A program made the translations under genes and the position numbers. The notes beneath the pieces were generated by a model that was not told where the DNA came from, made no database searches, and saw only the letters and a program-made list of their open reading frames with translations. From Streptomyces bauhiniae (lineage in GTDB: Bacteria > Actinomycetota > Actinomycetes > Streptomycetales > Streptomycetaceae), in assembly GCF_004784475.1 (NCBI RefSeq), contig NZ_SRRT01000005.1:310001-374000 (forward strand): a DNA stretch of 64,000 bases, read 5' to 3'. Shown one piece after another: positions 32,740 through 40,967 of the stretch (position 1 is its first letter; each line of letters begins with the position of its first letter).

Positions 32740-34547
32740 CCACACTGACCAAGAGATCCAAGACCGCGACAGCCGTACTCGGCCTGCTGGCCGGCGCTGC
32801 CTCGGGCCTGCTGGTGGCGGGCGCGAGCCCGGCCTCGGCCGCCCCGGTGAGCGTGTCCGGCGCGTCCCTCGCCTGGGGGCTCAGCGGCGAGCAGGGCGGC
32901 GGCGCCTTCTTCGGCGGCTGCAACTTCCTGTCGGCCGGCAAGGCCGGCAACACCGGCTCCAGCCGCCTGTGGACCGAGAACGACGGTTTCTACAGCACCA
33001 GTTCGGGCCATGTGACGGTGGAGAAGCCGGACGCCGCCGACAAGTACACGCAGCCGGCCTGGGCCACCAAGTGCCAGGACCCGAACGGCAAGCCCGTCTC
33101 CCCCGGCTCCCCCACCTCCCTGACCCGCAACCGCGTCGTCTTCTCCGAGGGCACCGGCACGGCCGACCCGGAGGCGGGCACAGCGACCGTCCGCTGGACC
33201 GGCTCGGTCACCTCGGTCTTCTACGGCGGCCTCACCTACTGGTCCGCCACCGACCCCGTACTGGAGGTGAAGGCCGACGGCACGGGCACTCTCAGCGCCA
33301 CGGCCTCCGGCTACGGCGCCGACATGAACGACCCGGGCAAGTGGGTCTCGTTGCCCGAGAAGACCGTCACCCTGGCCAACCTCCGTGGTGTGAAGGTGAG
33401 TCCGTCCGGCTTCACGGTCACCCCCGACTATCTCGGCGTCTCCGTGCACGTCCCGGACGGCGCCACCGGCCAGCCCGCCAAGTCGGCTGCCAACGAGGCG
33501 TATTGGGGCGCCTTCCCGCAGAGCTTCGTGGACTTCCAGCAGCTCACCGGGCAGTCCTCGTACTGGTTCACCTCCGGCGGCGCCCGCGACGCGGCCAAGC
33601 CCGCCACTCCCGTGACCGTCGCCTGGACCGCGCCGAGCGCCGGCCCGACGCCGACGACCACGCCGACCAAGTCCAGCCCCGCGCCCACGGTTTCCGCCAC
33701 GCCGACCAGGTCCGTCACGCCGACACCGTCCAACACAGCTACGCAGAGCGGAAGTTGTGAACCGGCCGACGGGATCAAGGGCGGCAGCCTGACCTGGGGG
33801 TTCAAGAAGAGCTTCCGCTCCTACGTCGGCGGCTCGGCGGGCAACGCCATCACGGCGGGCGACGGGCTGAAGATCCTCGCGCAGGACGAGGCCGTCGCCG
33901 GGAAGCAGTCCACCGGCACCTACCAGTGGCCCTTCGCGTCCAGTTCCGCCTACACCTCGCCGGACGACTTCACCGTCCAGTACGGCGGCCGGATCACCTA
34001 CTCCTACCCGGCCCACTACTTCAAGGTCGTGATCGCCGACCCCCGGCTGACCGTGCACGGCAAGGCGGGCACGCTGTACGCCGATGTGAGCCTCACCGTC
34101 AGCGCACCGGGCACCGAGGCGAAGACGGACGCCCGCAGTGACGTCGCCCTGGCTTCCGTGGACCTCTACGGCAGCGCGGCGAAGACCCCCTCCGGCATCA
34201 CCCGCACCCTGCACACCGCGATCCTGGACACCAAGGCGTTCACCTTCAACGGGTCGAGCTTCTACGAGAAGGGGCAGCGACTCGACGACGCGACCGTGCT
34301 GTTGTCGGGCTGCTCGGGCAACGGGCCCGCTCCCAGCGCGAGTTCCGGAGATGGCACCGGAGCCTCTCAGCCCAGCGGCGGTGATTCCGGCCTCGTCCCC
34401 GATCTGCGCTACCGCCCGGACTCCCTGGCCAGCACCGGCACCGACGCGACCGGTCCGATCACGGCGGCCGCAGCCTGCGTGGCCACCGGCCTCGCCCTGG
34501 TCCTGATCGCCCGGCGCCGCAAGAGCCGTTCCGCAGCGCATCGTTGA
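32736..34547 (+). CDS. Two-domain HtaA heme-binding surface protein with LAXTG sorting signal
   Basis: 603 aa. Signal peptide (VLGLLAGAASGLLVAGASPASA), HtaA-like domain 1 (about 37-300), a Thr/Pro-rich linker, a classical HtaA domain 2 (about 345-530; LTWGFKKSFRSYVGG, YGGRITYSYPAHYFKVVIADP), a flexible tail, then LASTG near 564-568, a membrane helix (ITAAAACVATGLALVLIA) and RRRKSR. LAXTG is the known recognition motif of Streptomyces class E sortases, so the protein is probably linked to the wall. HtaA domains bind heme in corynebacteria. GTG start overlapping the previous stop. Confidence 0.9.
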   Translation: MTTLTKRSKTATAVLGLLAGAASGLLVAGASPASAAPVSVSGASLAWGLSGEQGGGAFFGGCNFLSAGKAGNTGSSRLWTENDGFYSTSSGHVTVEKPDAADKYTQPAWATKCQDPNGKPVSPGSPTSLTRNRVVFSEGTGTADPEAGTATVRWTGSVTSVFYGGLTYWSATDPVLEVKADGTGTLSATASGYGADMNDPGKWVSLPEKTVTLANLRGVKVSPSGFTVTPDYLGVSVHVPDGATGQPAKSAANEAYWGAFPQSFVDFQQLTGQSSYWFTSGGARDAAKPATPVTVAWTAPSAGPTPTTTPTKSSPAPTVSATPTRSVTPTPSNTATQSGSCEPADGIKGGSLTWGFKKSFRSYVGGSAGNAITAGDGLKILAQDEAVAGKQSTGTYQWPFASSSAYTSPDDFTVQYGGRITYSYPAHYFKVVIADPRLTVHGKAGTLYADVSLTVSAPGTEAKTDARSDVALASVDLYGSAAKTPSGITRTLHTAILDTKAFTFNGSSFYEKGQRLDDATVLLSGCSGNGPAPSASSGDGTGASQPSGGDSGLVPDLRYRPDSLASTGTDATGPITAAAACVATGLALVLIARRRKSRSAAHR

Positions 34548-34566
34548 CGGAGCCGCTCCCGAGACC

Positions 34567-34596
34567 AAGGGGCCGGGCCTGCACGCCCGGCCCCTT
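34567..34596 (+). terminator. First hairpin between the two HtaA genes
   Basis: AAGGGGCCGGGC (34567-34578) pairs perfectly with GCCCGGCCCCTT (34585-34596) around a 6-nt loop, 20 bp after the stop of the large HtaA gene. It has no T-tract. Confidence 0.75.
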
Positions 34597-34603
34597 GACC
34601 AGT

Positions 34604-34627
34604 GGGACACCAGGTGTCCCTTTGTTT
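34604..34627 (+). terminator. Second hairpin with T-rich tail before the small HtaA gene
   Basis: GGGACAC and GTGTCCC around CAG, followed by TTTGTTT, look like a classical intrinsic terminator, only 22 bp before the start codon of the next gene. No promoter fits in that space, so it may work as an attenuator or an mRNA-processing/stability element. Confidence 0.65.
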
Positions 34628-34649
34628 CTCCGCGAGAGAGAAGAACCCA

Positions 34650-35573
34650 ATGTATCGAACGACCGCGCCCCGATCCGGCGCGAGAACCAGCTCCCGCACC
34701 GTGCGCCACGCCCTCGCCGGGGCGGTGTCCGCCGCGGGCCTGCTGTTCGCCGGTGCCGGACCGGCCTCCGCGGCCCCGGTGACTGTGGCGGAGGCGTCCC
34801 TGACCTGGGGCCTCAGCGGTGAGCAGGGCGGCGGCGCCTACTACGGCGGCTGCAACTTCCTGTCGGCCGGCAAGGCCGGCAACACCGGCTCCAGCCGCCT
34901 GTGGGCCCAGGGCGACGGCTTCTACGCCTCCCACGCCGGGAACGTGACCGTCCAGAAGCCCGACAGCGCGGGCGCCTACGCCGAGCCGAGCTGGGCCACC
35001 AAGTGCCAGGACCCGAACGGTGCCGCCGTCTCCCCCGGCTCCCCCACCTCCCTGACCCGCAACCGCGTCCTCCTCTCCCACGGCACCGGCACCGTCGACA
35101 CCGCCGCCCGCACCGCCACCCTGAAGTGGACCGGCTCCTTCACCTCCGTGTTCTACGGCGGCCTCACCTACTGGTCCGCCACCGACCCGGTCCTCAAGGT
35201 GAAGGCCGACGGCACGGGCACCCTCACCGCGACGGCCACCGGTTACGGCGCCGACATGAACGACCCCGGCAAGTGGGTGTCCCTCCCGGCCACCACCGTC
35301 ACGCTGGCCAACCTCAAGAACGTGCAACTCGGCGGCTCCGGGTTCACGGCGACGCCGGAGTATCTCGGGGTCGCGGTGACCGTGCCGAGCGGCAGCACCG
35401 GGCAGGCGGCCAAGTCCAGTGCGAACCAAGCGTATTGGGGCGCCTTCCCACAGAGCTTCGTGGACTTCCAGCAGCTCACCGGGCAGTCCTCGTACTGGTT
35501 CACCTCGGGCGGCGCCCGTGACGCGGCCAAGCCGGCCACTCCGCTGACCCTCACCCTGCCCGCCGGCAACTGA
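34650..35573 (+). CDS. Secreted single-domain HtaA protein (candidate hemophore)
   Basis: 307 aa. Signal peptide (ALAGAVSAAGLLFAGAGPASA, about 20-41) and one HtaA-like domain (about 42-300) very similar to domain 1 of the upstream protein; long segments such as EQGGGAYYGGCNFLSAGKAG and VDFQQLTGQSSYWFTSGGAR are almost identical in both. There is no stalk, sorting signal or membrane helix, so it should be released and could act as a soluble hemophore. Two Cys (GGCNF, ATKCQD) are conserved. Start ATG after a GAGAGAAG site; tandem hairpins precede it. Confidence 0.88.
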   Translation: MYRTTAPRSGARTSSRTVRHALAGAVSAAGLLFAGAGPASAAPVTVAEASLTWGLSGEQGGGAYYGGCNFLSAGKAGNTGSSRLWAQGDGFYASHAGNVTVQKPDSAGAYAEPSWATKCQDPNGAAVSPGSPTSLTRNRVLLSHGTGTVDTAARTATLKWTGSFTSVFYGGLTYWSATDPVLKVKADGTGTLTATATGYGADMNDPGKWVSLPATTVTLANLKNVQLGGSGFTATPEYLGVAVTVPSGSTGQAAKSSANQAYWGAFPQSFVDFQQLTGQSSYWFTSGGARDAAKPATPLTLTLPAGN

Positions 35574-35582
35574 TCTCCCCCG

Positions 35583-35622
35583 GCCCGGTGCGGTCCCGTC
35601 TCGGCGGGTCGCGCCGGGCTTT
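35583..35622 (+). terminator. Terminator of the heme operon
   Basis: GCCCGGTGCG (35583-35592) pairs with CGCGCCGGGC (35610-35619), allowing one G-T pair, followed by TTTCCC. It lies 10 bp past the stop of the small HtaA gene. Confidence 0.65.
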
Positions 35623-35658
35623 CCCGCCTTCGAAAACTTGATTCACCGTACACGCATC

Positions 35659-35677
35659 TGCATAATGGAGTTATGCA
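35659..35677. promoter_or_regulatory. MarR operator overlapping its own start codon
   Basis: TGCATAATGGAGTTATGCA is a 7-5-7 perfect inverted repeat (TGCATAA/TTATGCA). It spans the ATG at 35673, so a bound repressor would block transcription or early elongation of the marR-MFS pair. Confidence 0.75.
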
Positions 35678-36134
35678 TAAGCGGGTTATGGACAGCGGTC
35701 CCGCCGGAACTTCCGGCGAAACCTCCACCGAGGATCTGATGATCGCCGTGGAGCAGCTCGTCCGGCATGTGCGGCGCAGTGCCACGGCAGGCGGGCTCAG
35801 TACCGCCGCGTCCTCGGCGCTCGGCCGGCTGGGCCGTGAGGGGCCGCAGCGGCTGACCGAGCTGGCGCGGGCGGAGAACGCCACCCAGCCGAACATGACC
35901 CAGCTCGTCACCCGCATGGAGCGTGGGGGGCTGGTGCGGCGGGTCGCCGACCGCACGGACGGGCGGGGTGTGCTGGTGGAGGTCACCGAGCGGGGCGAGG
36001 AGGTGTTCCGGGAGCGCCGGGCCGAGCGCGCCGAGGCCCTGGGACAGCTCGTCGGCGCGCTGTCCGAGCCGGAGCGGCAGGCCGTGCGGGTCGCGCTGCC
36101 GGCCCTGGCCCGCGCGATACAGGAGCGTTCCTGA
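35673..36134 (+). CDS. MarR-family transcriptional regulator
   Basis: 153 aa. Winged helix with recognition region LTELARAENATQPNMTQLVTRM and wing RVADRTDGRGVLVEVT near residues 90-106. The start is uncertain: GGAG is only 2 bases before ATG 35673, and ATG 35688 (MDSGPAGTSG) lacks a good site, so the transcript may be leaderless or nearly so. It precedes an MFS exporter gene by about 70 bp, the usual arrangement of a MarR repressor with a drug efflux pump. Confidence 0.88.
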   Translation: MHKRVMDSGPAGTSGETSTEDLMIAVEQLVRHVRRSATAGGLSTAASSALGRLGREGPQRLTELARAENATQPNMTQLVTRMERGGLVRRVADRTDGRGVLVEVTERGEEVFRERRAERAEALGQLVGALSEPERQAVRVALPALARAIQERS

Positions 36135-36206
36135 GCCATCCGTCGGATCTCTCCGGCGCGGCCACGGCAGGGCCGGGGAGAGCGACTCGACCGGAGAGAA
36201 GCGGTA

Positions 36207-37928
36207 ATGAGTGCGTCGCATGGAAGGGCCGCGAGCCCGTTCCGGCAGCCGAAGGCCGTCTGGGCCGTGGCGTTCGCCTGCGTGATCTCGTTCATGGGCA
36301 TCGGGCTCGTCGACCCGATCCTGCCCGCCCTGGCCGACAGTCTGCATGCCACACCGAGCCAGGTGTCCCTGCTGTTCAGCAGCTATCTGATCGTGACGGC
36401 CGTCGCCATGCTGTTCGTCGGCTGGTTCTCCAGCCGGTTCGGCGCCAAGCGCACCCTGGTGGTCGGCCTGGCGGTCATCGTGGTCTTCGCGGCGCTGGCC
36501 GGGAGCACCGACTCGATCAACGGCATCGTCGGCTTCCGGGCCGGCTGGGGACTGGGCAACGCCCTGTTCATTGCCACCTCGCTCGCCGTGATCGTCGCCT
36601 CGGCGAGCGGCGGCTTCGGCGGCGCGATCATCCTGTACGAGACCGCGCTCGGCCTCGGCATCGCCGTCGGGCCGTTGCTGGGCGGGGAGTTGGGGGCGAT
36701 GAGCTGGCGCGGGCCGTTCTTCGGGGTGGCCGCGCTGATGGCCGTGGCGCTGCTCGCCACGGTGGCCTTCGTCCCCTCGATGCCGAAGCCCGCCCGGCCG
36801 ACGTCACCCATCGCCCCGCTGAAGGCGCTGCGGCACCGGGGTCTGCTCACCATGGGCATCATGGCGCTGCTCTACAACTGGGGTTTCTTCACGATGCTGG
36901 GCTACGCGCCCTACCCGATGAAGCTGAGCGCCCATGAGCTGGGCCTGGTCTTCACCGGCTGGGGTCTGCTGGTGGCCGCGTTCAGCGTGTTCTTCGCCCC
37001 GCGCCTCCAGGCCCGCTTCGGCACGGCGCCGGTGCTGTACGCCAACCTGCTGGGGCTCGGCATCGTGATGGCGGTCATCGCGGCCGGGGTGGACAGTCCG
37101 ACGGTGGTCATCGTGGCGGTGATCGTGTCCGGGGCGTTCATCGGCATCAACAACACCCTGACCACGCAGGCCGTCATGCTCGTCTCCCCCGTCGAGCGTC
37201 CGGTGGCGTCCTCCGCGTACGGCTTCCTGCGGTTCATCGGTGGTGGTCTCGCGCCCTTCGTCGCGGGCAAGCTGGCGGACGCGACCGATCTGAGCGTGCC
37301 GTTCTGTCTGGGCGCGGCGACCTTCGTGCTGGCCATCCCGGTGCTGGCCAGCGGGCACGGGCTGCTGCGGAAGGCGGAGGAGCGGCCGGAGGAGGAGCCG
37401 GTCGCCACGCCTTCGCTGAGCGCGGTCGGCGAGCCGGTGGAGGCGGGCGTGCCCCGCGTCATCGTGGCGGTCGGCGCGCACGGCGGGACGCCGGCCATCG
37501 TGGACGCGGCGGCGCGGCTGGCGCGGGAGACCGGCAGTCCGCTGGAGGTCGTGCACGTCCGGGAGACGGTCGTGGTGGAGGAGCAGGCCGTGGAGCCGGA
37601 GAGCGCCGAGGAGGCGCGGGCGGCCGTCTCGGCCCATCTCGCCCGGCTGGCGGCGCACGGGGTGACCGCGTCGGGGCAGGTGCTCACCAGCGTCGGCGAC
37701 CATGCCGCCGCCGGGCGGGTGCTGGCCGAGCACGCGGCGCGGGTGGGTGCGCGGGCGGTGGCCGTGGGCCGTTCACCGCGCGGGCCGCTGGCCCAGTTCG
37801 CGGACGGCAGCATCACCTCCGCCCTCACCCACGGCGCGCCCTGCGACGTGCTGTTGGTGGACGCGGAGTCGGTGCCCCGGCAGTTGACCGAGGGCGCGCT
37901 GGCGGAGCTGCGCGACAGCGCGGTCTGA
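36207..37928 (+). CDS. MFS exporter fused to a C-terminal universal stress protein domain
   Basis: 573 aa. Residues about 15-395 are a 12-helix major facilitator transporter (ACVISFMGIGLVDPILPALAD and SRFGAKRTLVVGL give the motif A loop). After an acidic linker, residues about 418-555 form a universal stress protein domain (PRVIVAVGAHGGTPAIVDAAARL, then GARAVAVGRSPRGPLAQFADGS, resembling the ATP-binding G-2x-G-9x-G(S/T) motif). Fusion of USP to an MFS pump is unusual; the cytosolic domain may sense ATP or stress and tune transport. Likely controlled by the adjacent MarR. Confidence 0.88.
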   Translation: MSASHGRAASPFRQPKAVWAVAFACVISFMGIGLVDPILPALADSLHATPSQVSLLFSSYLIVTAVAMLFVGWFSSRFGAKRTLVVGLAVIVVFAALAGSTDSINGIVGFRAGWGLGNALFIATSLAVIVASASGGFGGAIILYETALGLGIAVGPLLGGELGAMSWRGPFFGVAALMAVALLATVAFVPSMPKPARPTSPIAPLKALRHRGLLTMGIMALLYNWGFFTMLGYAPYPMKLSAHELGLVFTGWGLLVAAFSVFFAPRLQARFGTAPVLYANLLGLGIVMAVIAAGVDSPTVVIVAVIVSGAFIGINNTLTTQAVMLVSPVERPVASSAYGFLRFIGGGLAPFVAGKLADATDLSVPFCLGAATFVLAIPVLASGHGLLRKAEERPEEEPVATPSLSAVGEPVEAGVPRVIVAVGAHGGTPAIVDAAARLARETGSPLEVVHVRETVVVEEQAVEPESAEEARAAVSAHLARLAAHGVTASGQVLTSVGDHAAAGRVLAEHAARVGARAVAVGRSPRGPLAQFADGSITSALTHGAPCDVLLVDAESVPRQLTEGALAELRDSAV

Positions 37929-37940
37929 GCGGCGTACGGC

Positions 37941-37980
37941 GAAGGGGGTCACGGCGTGCGGCCGTGGCCCCCCTTCTTTT
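37941..37980 (+). terminator. Intrinsic terminator of the MFS gene
   Basis: AAGGGGGTCACGGC pairs with GGCCGTGGCCCCCCTT (one bulge) and is followed by CTTTT, just before the convergent FAD-binding gene. It probably serves both directions. Confidence 0.75.
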
Positions 37981-37986
37981 AGGACT

Positions 37987-38703
37987 TCAGCGGGACAGCA
38001 GCCCGTTGATCTGGTCGTGGACCGCCGTGCGGGCGGCCGGGATGTCGCTGAGCAGCGTCGGTCCGAGGGCCGACAGCGGTTCCTCGGGGTCGGTGCCGCA
38101 CTCGGTGCTCTCGCTGACGACCTCGTAGCCGTCGCGTACGGCGATGCTGAGGCGGTAGCGGCCCTCGCCGAGGGCGTGCAGGGCGGAGGCGACGACGAGG
38201 GGCGGCGGTCCGCCCGGCTCGCTCTCGTGCTTGCGGTAGGCGCTGGCCACGGGGGTGCGCCAGCGCAGGCTGAGCAGGACGGGGCTCTTGGCGACGACCT
38301 CGGCCAGGTCGGTGTCGTACACCCCGGTGGAGGTCAGGACCGTGGCGCGGGTGTCCAGGACGAGGGCCGCCGGGAGGAGGCAGCGCAGGGTGCTGCCCGC
38401 TATGTTGCCGCCGACCGTGGCCGCCCGGCGTACGGCGCCGGTGCCGACCGAGCCCGCCGCGCGGCGCAGCACCTCGGGGACGCGGTCGTCGACGCGGTTG
38501 AGGACGACGGCGCCGCCCAGTTCCTCGGGGCCGAGGACGTTGGCCTCGGGCAGTTCGCGCAGCGACACGGCCTGAGTGGGGAACCCGTCGCGCTGCCAGG
38601 TGGCCCAGACCAGGGTGGCGCCGCCTACGGGCACGGCTCCCTCGGCCAGGTATTCCCGCGCTTCGGACACGGACGTGGGCAGACGCAGCAGCACTGTGGC
38701 CAA
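37987..38703 (-). CDS. FAD-binding subunit of a molybdopterin-dehydrogenase type enzyme, orphan
   Basis: 238 aa. The FAD-binding signature AATVGGNIAGSTLRCLLPAAL near residues 93-113 and the overall pattern match the medium (FAD) subunit of CO dehydrogenase/xanthine dehydrogenase-type enzymes (FAD_binding_5). The usual 2Fe-2S and molybdopterin partner subunits are not in the window. The start is TTG 38703 with AGGAAAGG upstream. A terminator separates it from the siderophore permease gene, so it probably has its own promoter. Confidence 0.75.
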   Translation of the reverse strand: MATVLLRLPTSVSEAREYLAEGAVPVGGATLVWATWQRDGFPTQAVSLRELPEANVLGPEELGGAVVLNRVDDRVPEVLRRAAGSVGTGAVRRAATVGGNIAGSTLRCLLPAALVLDTRATVLTSTGVYDTDLAEVVAKSPVLLSLRWRTPVASAYRKHESEPGGPPPLVVASALHALGEGRYRLSIAVRDGYEVVSESTECGTDPEEPLSALGPTLLSDIPAARTAVHDQINGLLSR

Positions 38704-38848
38704 CCTGCCTTTCCTCGGGGGTCCGGCGAACGGCCGCCTCCGCCGCCGTAGTTATTCTCGCCGCCCCGGAAGGGGCGCGTACAGGGCTCATCGTCGCGCG
38801 CCCCGTGCGCCCCTTCGCGCCCCCCTGTACAACTCCGGTGAGAACAGG

Positions 38849-38884
38849 CTTCGGGCCGCCACACCGGTATGTGACGGCCCGAAG
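38849..38884 (-). terminator. Terminator of the siderophore transport operon
   Basis: CTTCGGGCCGCCACA (38849-38863) pairs with TGTGACGGCCCGAAG (38870-38884), 15 bp with one mismatch and a 6-nt loop, 12 bp beyond the permease stop in the direction of transcription. Confidence 0.75.
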
Positions 38885-38896
38885 GTCGGAGGAAGC

Positions 38897-40963
38897 TCAG
38901 CGCCGGGTGCGGACCAGCAGGTACAGGAAGTACGGCGTGCCGATGACGGCGGTCATCAGACCGGCGCCGAGCTGCGCGGGGGCGATCACGGTACGGCCGA
39001 TCAGGTCGGCGACGCAGACCAGGACGGCGCCCAGCATCACGGCCACCGGGATCACCCGCGTGTGGCGGCGGCCGACCAGGGCGCGCGCCGCGTGCGGGGC
39101 GACCAGGCCGACGAAGCCGATGGTGCCCGCGGCGGCGACGGCGGTGGCGCTCAGCACCACACTGACCGCCAGCAGCCCGAACCGGGCCGGAGCCGTGCGC
39201 AGCCCGAGCAGCCTCGGCGTGTCCTCGTCCAGCGAGACCAGGTCCAGTTCGGTGCGCCGGAAGACGGCGATCACCAGCCCCACCGCGAGCGCGCCCGCCA
39301 CCGGCAGGGTGTCCGTCAGGGTGCGCCCGTAGGTGGAACCGGACAGCCAGGTCAGGGCCTTGGTCGCGTTGAACGGGTCGGTGATCACGATGAGCAGCCC
39401 GATCAGCGCCGTGGCCGCGGCCTGGACGCCGATGCCCACCAGGACCAGCCGGTTCTGCCCGAACCCGCCCCGCGCGGCGAGCCCGAAGACGACCGCGGCG
39501 GCCACCCCGGCCCCCGCGAAGGCGGCCCCGGCGATGCCCCAGGACCCGGCCATCGGTGCCGTCGTCACAAAGAGGACCGCGCCGAGCGCACCGCCGCCGG
39601 AGACGCCGAGGATGCCGGGTTCGGCGAGCGGATTGCGCGTGACGGCCTGCACGAGGGTGCCGGAGAGCGCGAGCGCCCCGCCCGCGAGGAGCGCCGCGAG
39701 GACCCTCGGCACACGGGTGTCCAGCACGAACCCGACGGACTGACCGGCCATCCCGCCCGCCCAGTTGACGACGTCGCCGAGCAGGAGCTTGGTGTCGCCC
39801 AGCAGCACCCCGGCGACCATGACCCCGGCCAGCACGGCGACGAGTACCGCCACCGTGACCAGGAAGGTGGTCCGGCCGACCAGGCGTCCCCGCTCGGCGG
39901 TCCCGGCGGTGCCGGTGTCCCGGACCCGCGCGGCCATCCCGACCAGGAACAGCGCGCCGAGCAGGCTGGTGACGACCCCGGTGGGCACGGCGACGGCGGA
40001 CTGGGCCGACACCAGCAGGCGCAGCAGCACGTCCGCGCCGAGGACCAGTCCGGCGCCGGTGAGCCCGGCGACGGGCAGCGCGGCCCGTGTCCGGACGAAG
40101 GGCCGCATCCGCCGGGCCAGGGGGCGGACCAGGGCGGGGGCGCACAGGCCGACGAAGCCGACCGGGCCGGCCAGGGTGACGGCCGCCGCCGCGAGCAGCG
40201 AGGCGCAGACCACGACGGTGATCCGGGTGCCCCGGACCGGTACGCCGAGTCCGCGCGCCGTCTCGTCGCCGAGGGCGAGGGCGTCCATCCGGCGGGCCAT
40301 CAGGAGCAGCCCGGCCAGGCCCGCGAGGGCGACCGGGGTCATCTGCAGGACGCCGTCGAAGCCGTTCTGCGCGATGCTGCCCTGGTTCCACTGGTAGAGG
40401 CCGTTGGTCCGCTCGGGGAAGAGCAGCAGCAGGGCGTCGGTCACGGAGGACAGGCCGAGGGTGACGGCGCTGCCCGCGAGGACGAGCCGTACGGTGCCCG
40501 CGGCGAGGCCGGACAGGGAGAGCACGACGGCGGCTGCGGCGAGCGCCCCGGCGAAGGCCACGCCGGAGGAGGCGAGCAGGGGCAGCGAGACGCCGGTGAC
40601 GGTGAGCAGGCCGAGGGCCAGGTAGGAACCGGCGTTCACGGCCAGGGTGTCGGGCGCGGCGAGCACATTGCGGCTGACGGCCTGGAGGGCGGCGCCCGCG
40701 ATGCCGAGGGCGGTGCCGACCAGCAGTCCGGCGGCCGCGCGGGGCAGCCGGGAGGCGACGACGACGGAGGCGTCGCCGGGGCCGGCGCGTCCGGTGAGCG
40801 CCTTCCACACCTCGGGCGCGCCGACGGCGGCGGTGCCCTGGGTGATGTCGACGACCGCGAGGGCGGCGACGAGCAGGACGAGCAGGGCCGTCACCGCGAC
40901 CGCGCCCGTCCGGGTGGTCACGGCCGTGCGGCCGGTGGCGGGAACTGTCGCGGTGACGGCCAT
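38897..40963 (-). CDS. Fused double FecCD iron-siderophore permease (FhuB-like)
   Basis: 688 aa, two FecCD permease halves in one chain (about 20-340 and 350-688), so a single protein supplies the whole 20-helix channel as in FhuB. Each half shows its own landmarks: SRLPRAAAGLLVGTALGIAGAALQ and GPVGFVGLCAPALVRPL in the first, TRVPRVLAALLAGGALALSGTLVQ and GTIGFVGLVAPHAARAL in the second. It imports a ferric siderophore with the binding protein and ATPase encoded upstream. The ATG start lies 4 bp after the binding-protein stop. Confidence 0.94.
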   Translation of the reverse strand: MAVTATVPATGRTAVTTRTGAVAVTALLVLLVAALAVVDITQGTAAVGAPEVWKALTGRAGPGDASVVVASRLPRAAAGLLVGTALGIAGAALQAVSRNVLAAPDTLAVNAGSYLALGLLTVTGVSLPLLASSGVAFAGALAAAAVVLSLSGLAAGTVRLVLAGSAVTLGLSSVTDALLLLFPERTNGLYQWNQGSIAQNGFDGVLQMTPVALAGLAGLLLMARRMDALALGDETARGLGVPVRGTRITVVVCASLLAAAAVTLAGPVGFVGLCAPALVRPLARRMRPFVRTRAALPVAGLTGAGLVLGADVLLRLLVSAQSAVAVPTGVVTSLLGALFLVGMAARVRDTGTAGTAERGRLVGRTTFLVTVAVLVAVLAGVMVAGVLLGDTKLLLGDVVNWAGGMAGQSVGFVLDTRVPRVLAALLAGGALALSGTLVQAVTRNPLAEPGILGVSGGGALGAVLFVTTAPMAGSWGIAGAAFAGAGVAAAVVFGLAARGGFGQNRLVLVGIGVQAAATALIGLLIVITDPFNATKALTWLSGSTYGRTLTDTLPVAGALAVGLVIAVFRRTELDLVSLDEDTPRLLGLRTAPARFGLLAVSVVLSATAVAAAGTIGFVGLVAPHAARALVGRRHTRVIPVAVMLGAVLVCVADLIGRTVIAPAQLGAGLMTAVIGTPYFLYLLVRTRR

Positions 40964-40967
40964 GGTG

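Noticed and set aside
32331..35429. A 1032-codon open frame antisense to the heme surface-protein genes
   Set aside because: It is a shadow of GC-biased codons in the real genes: low-complexity Gly/Ala/Val/Arg composition, no family motifs, and it crosses two well-supported coding sequences and the hairpins between them.
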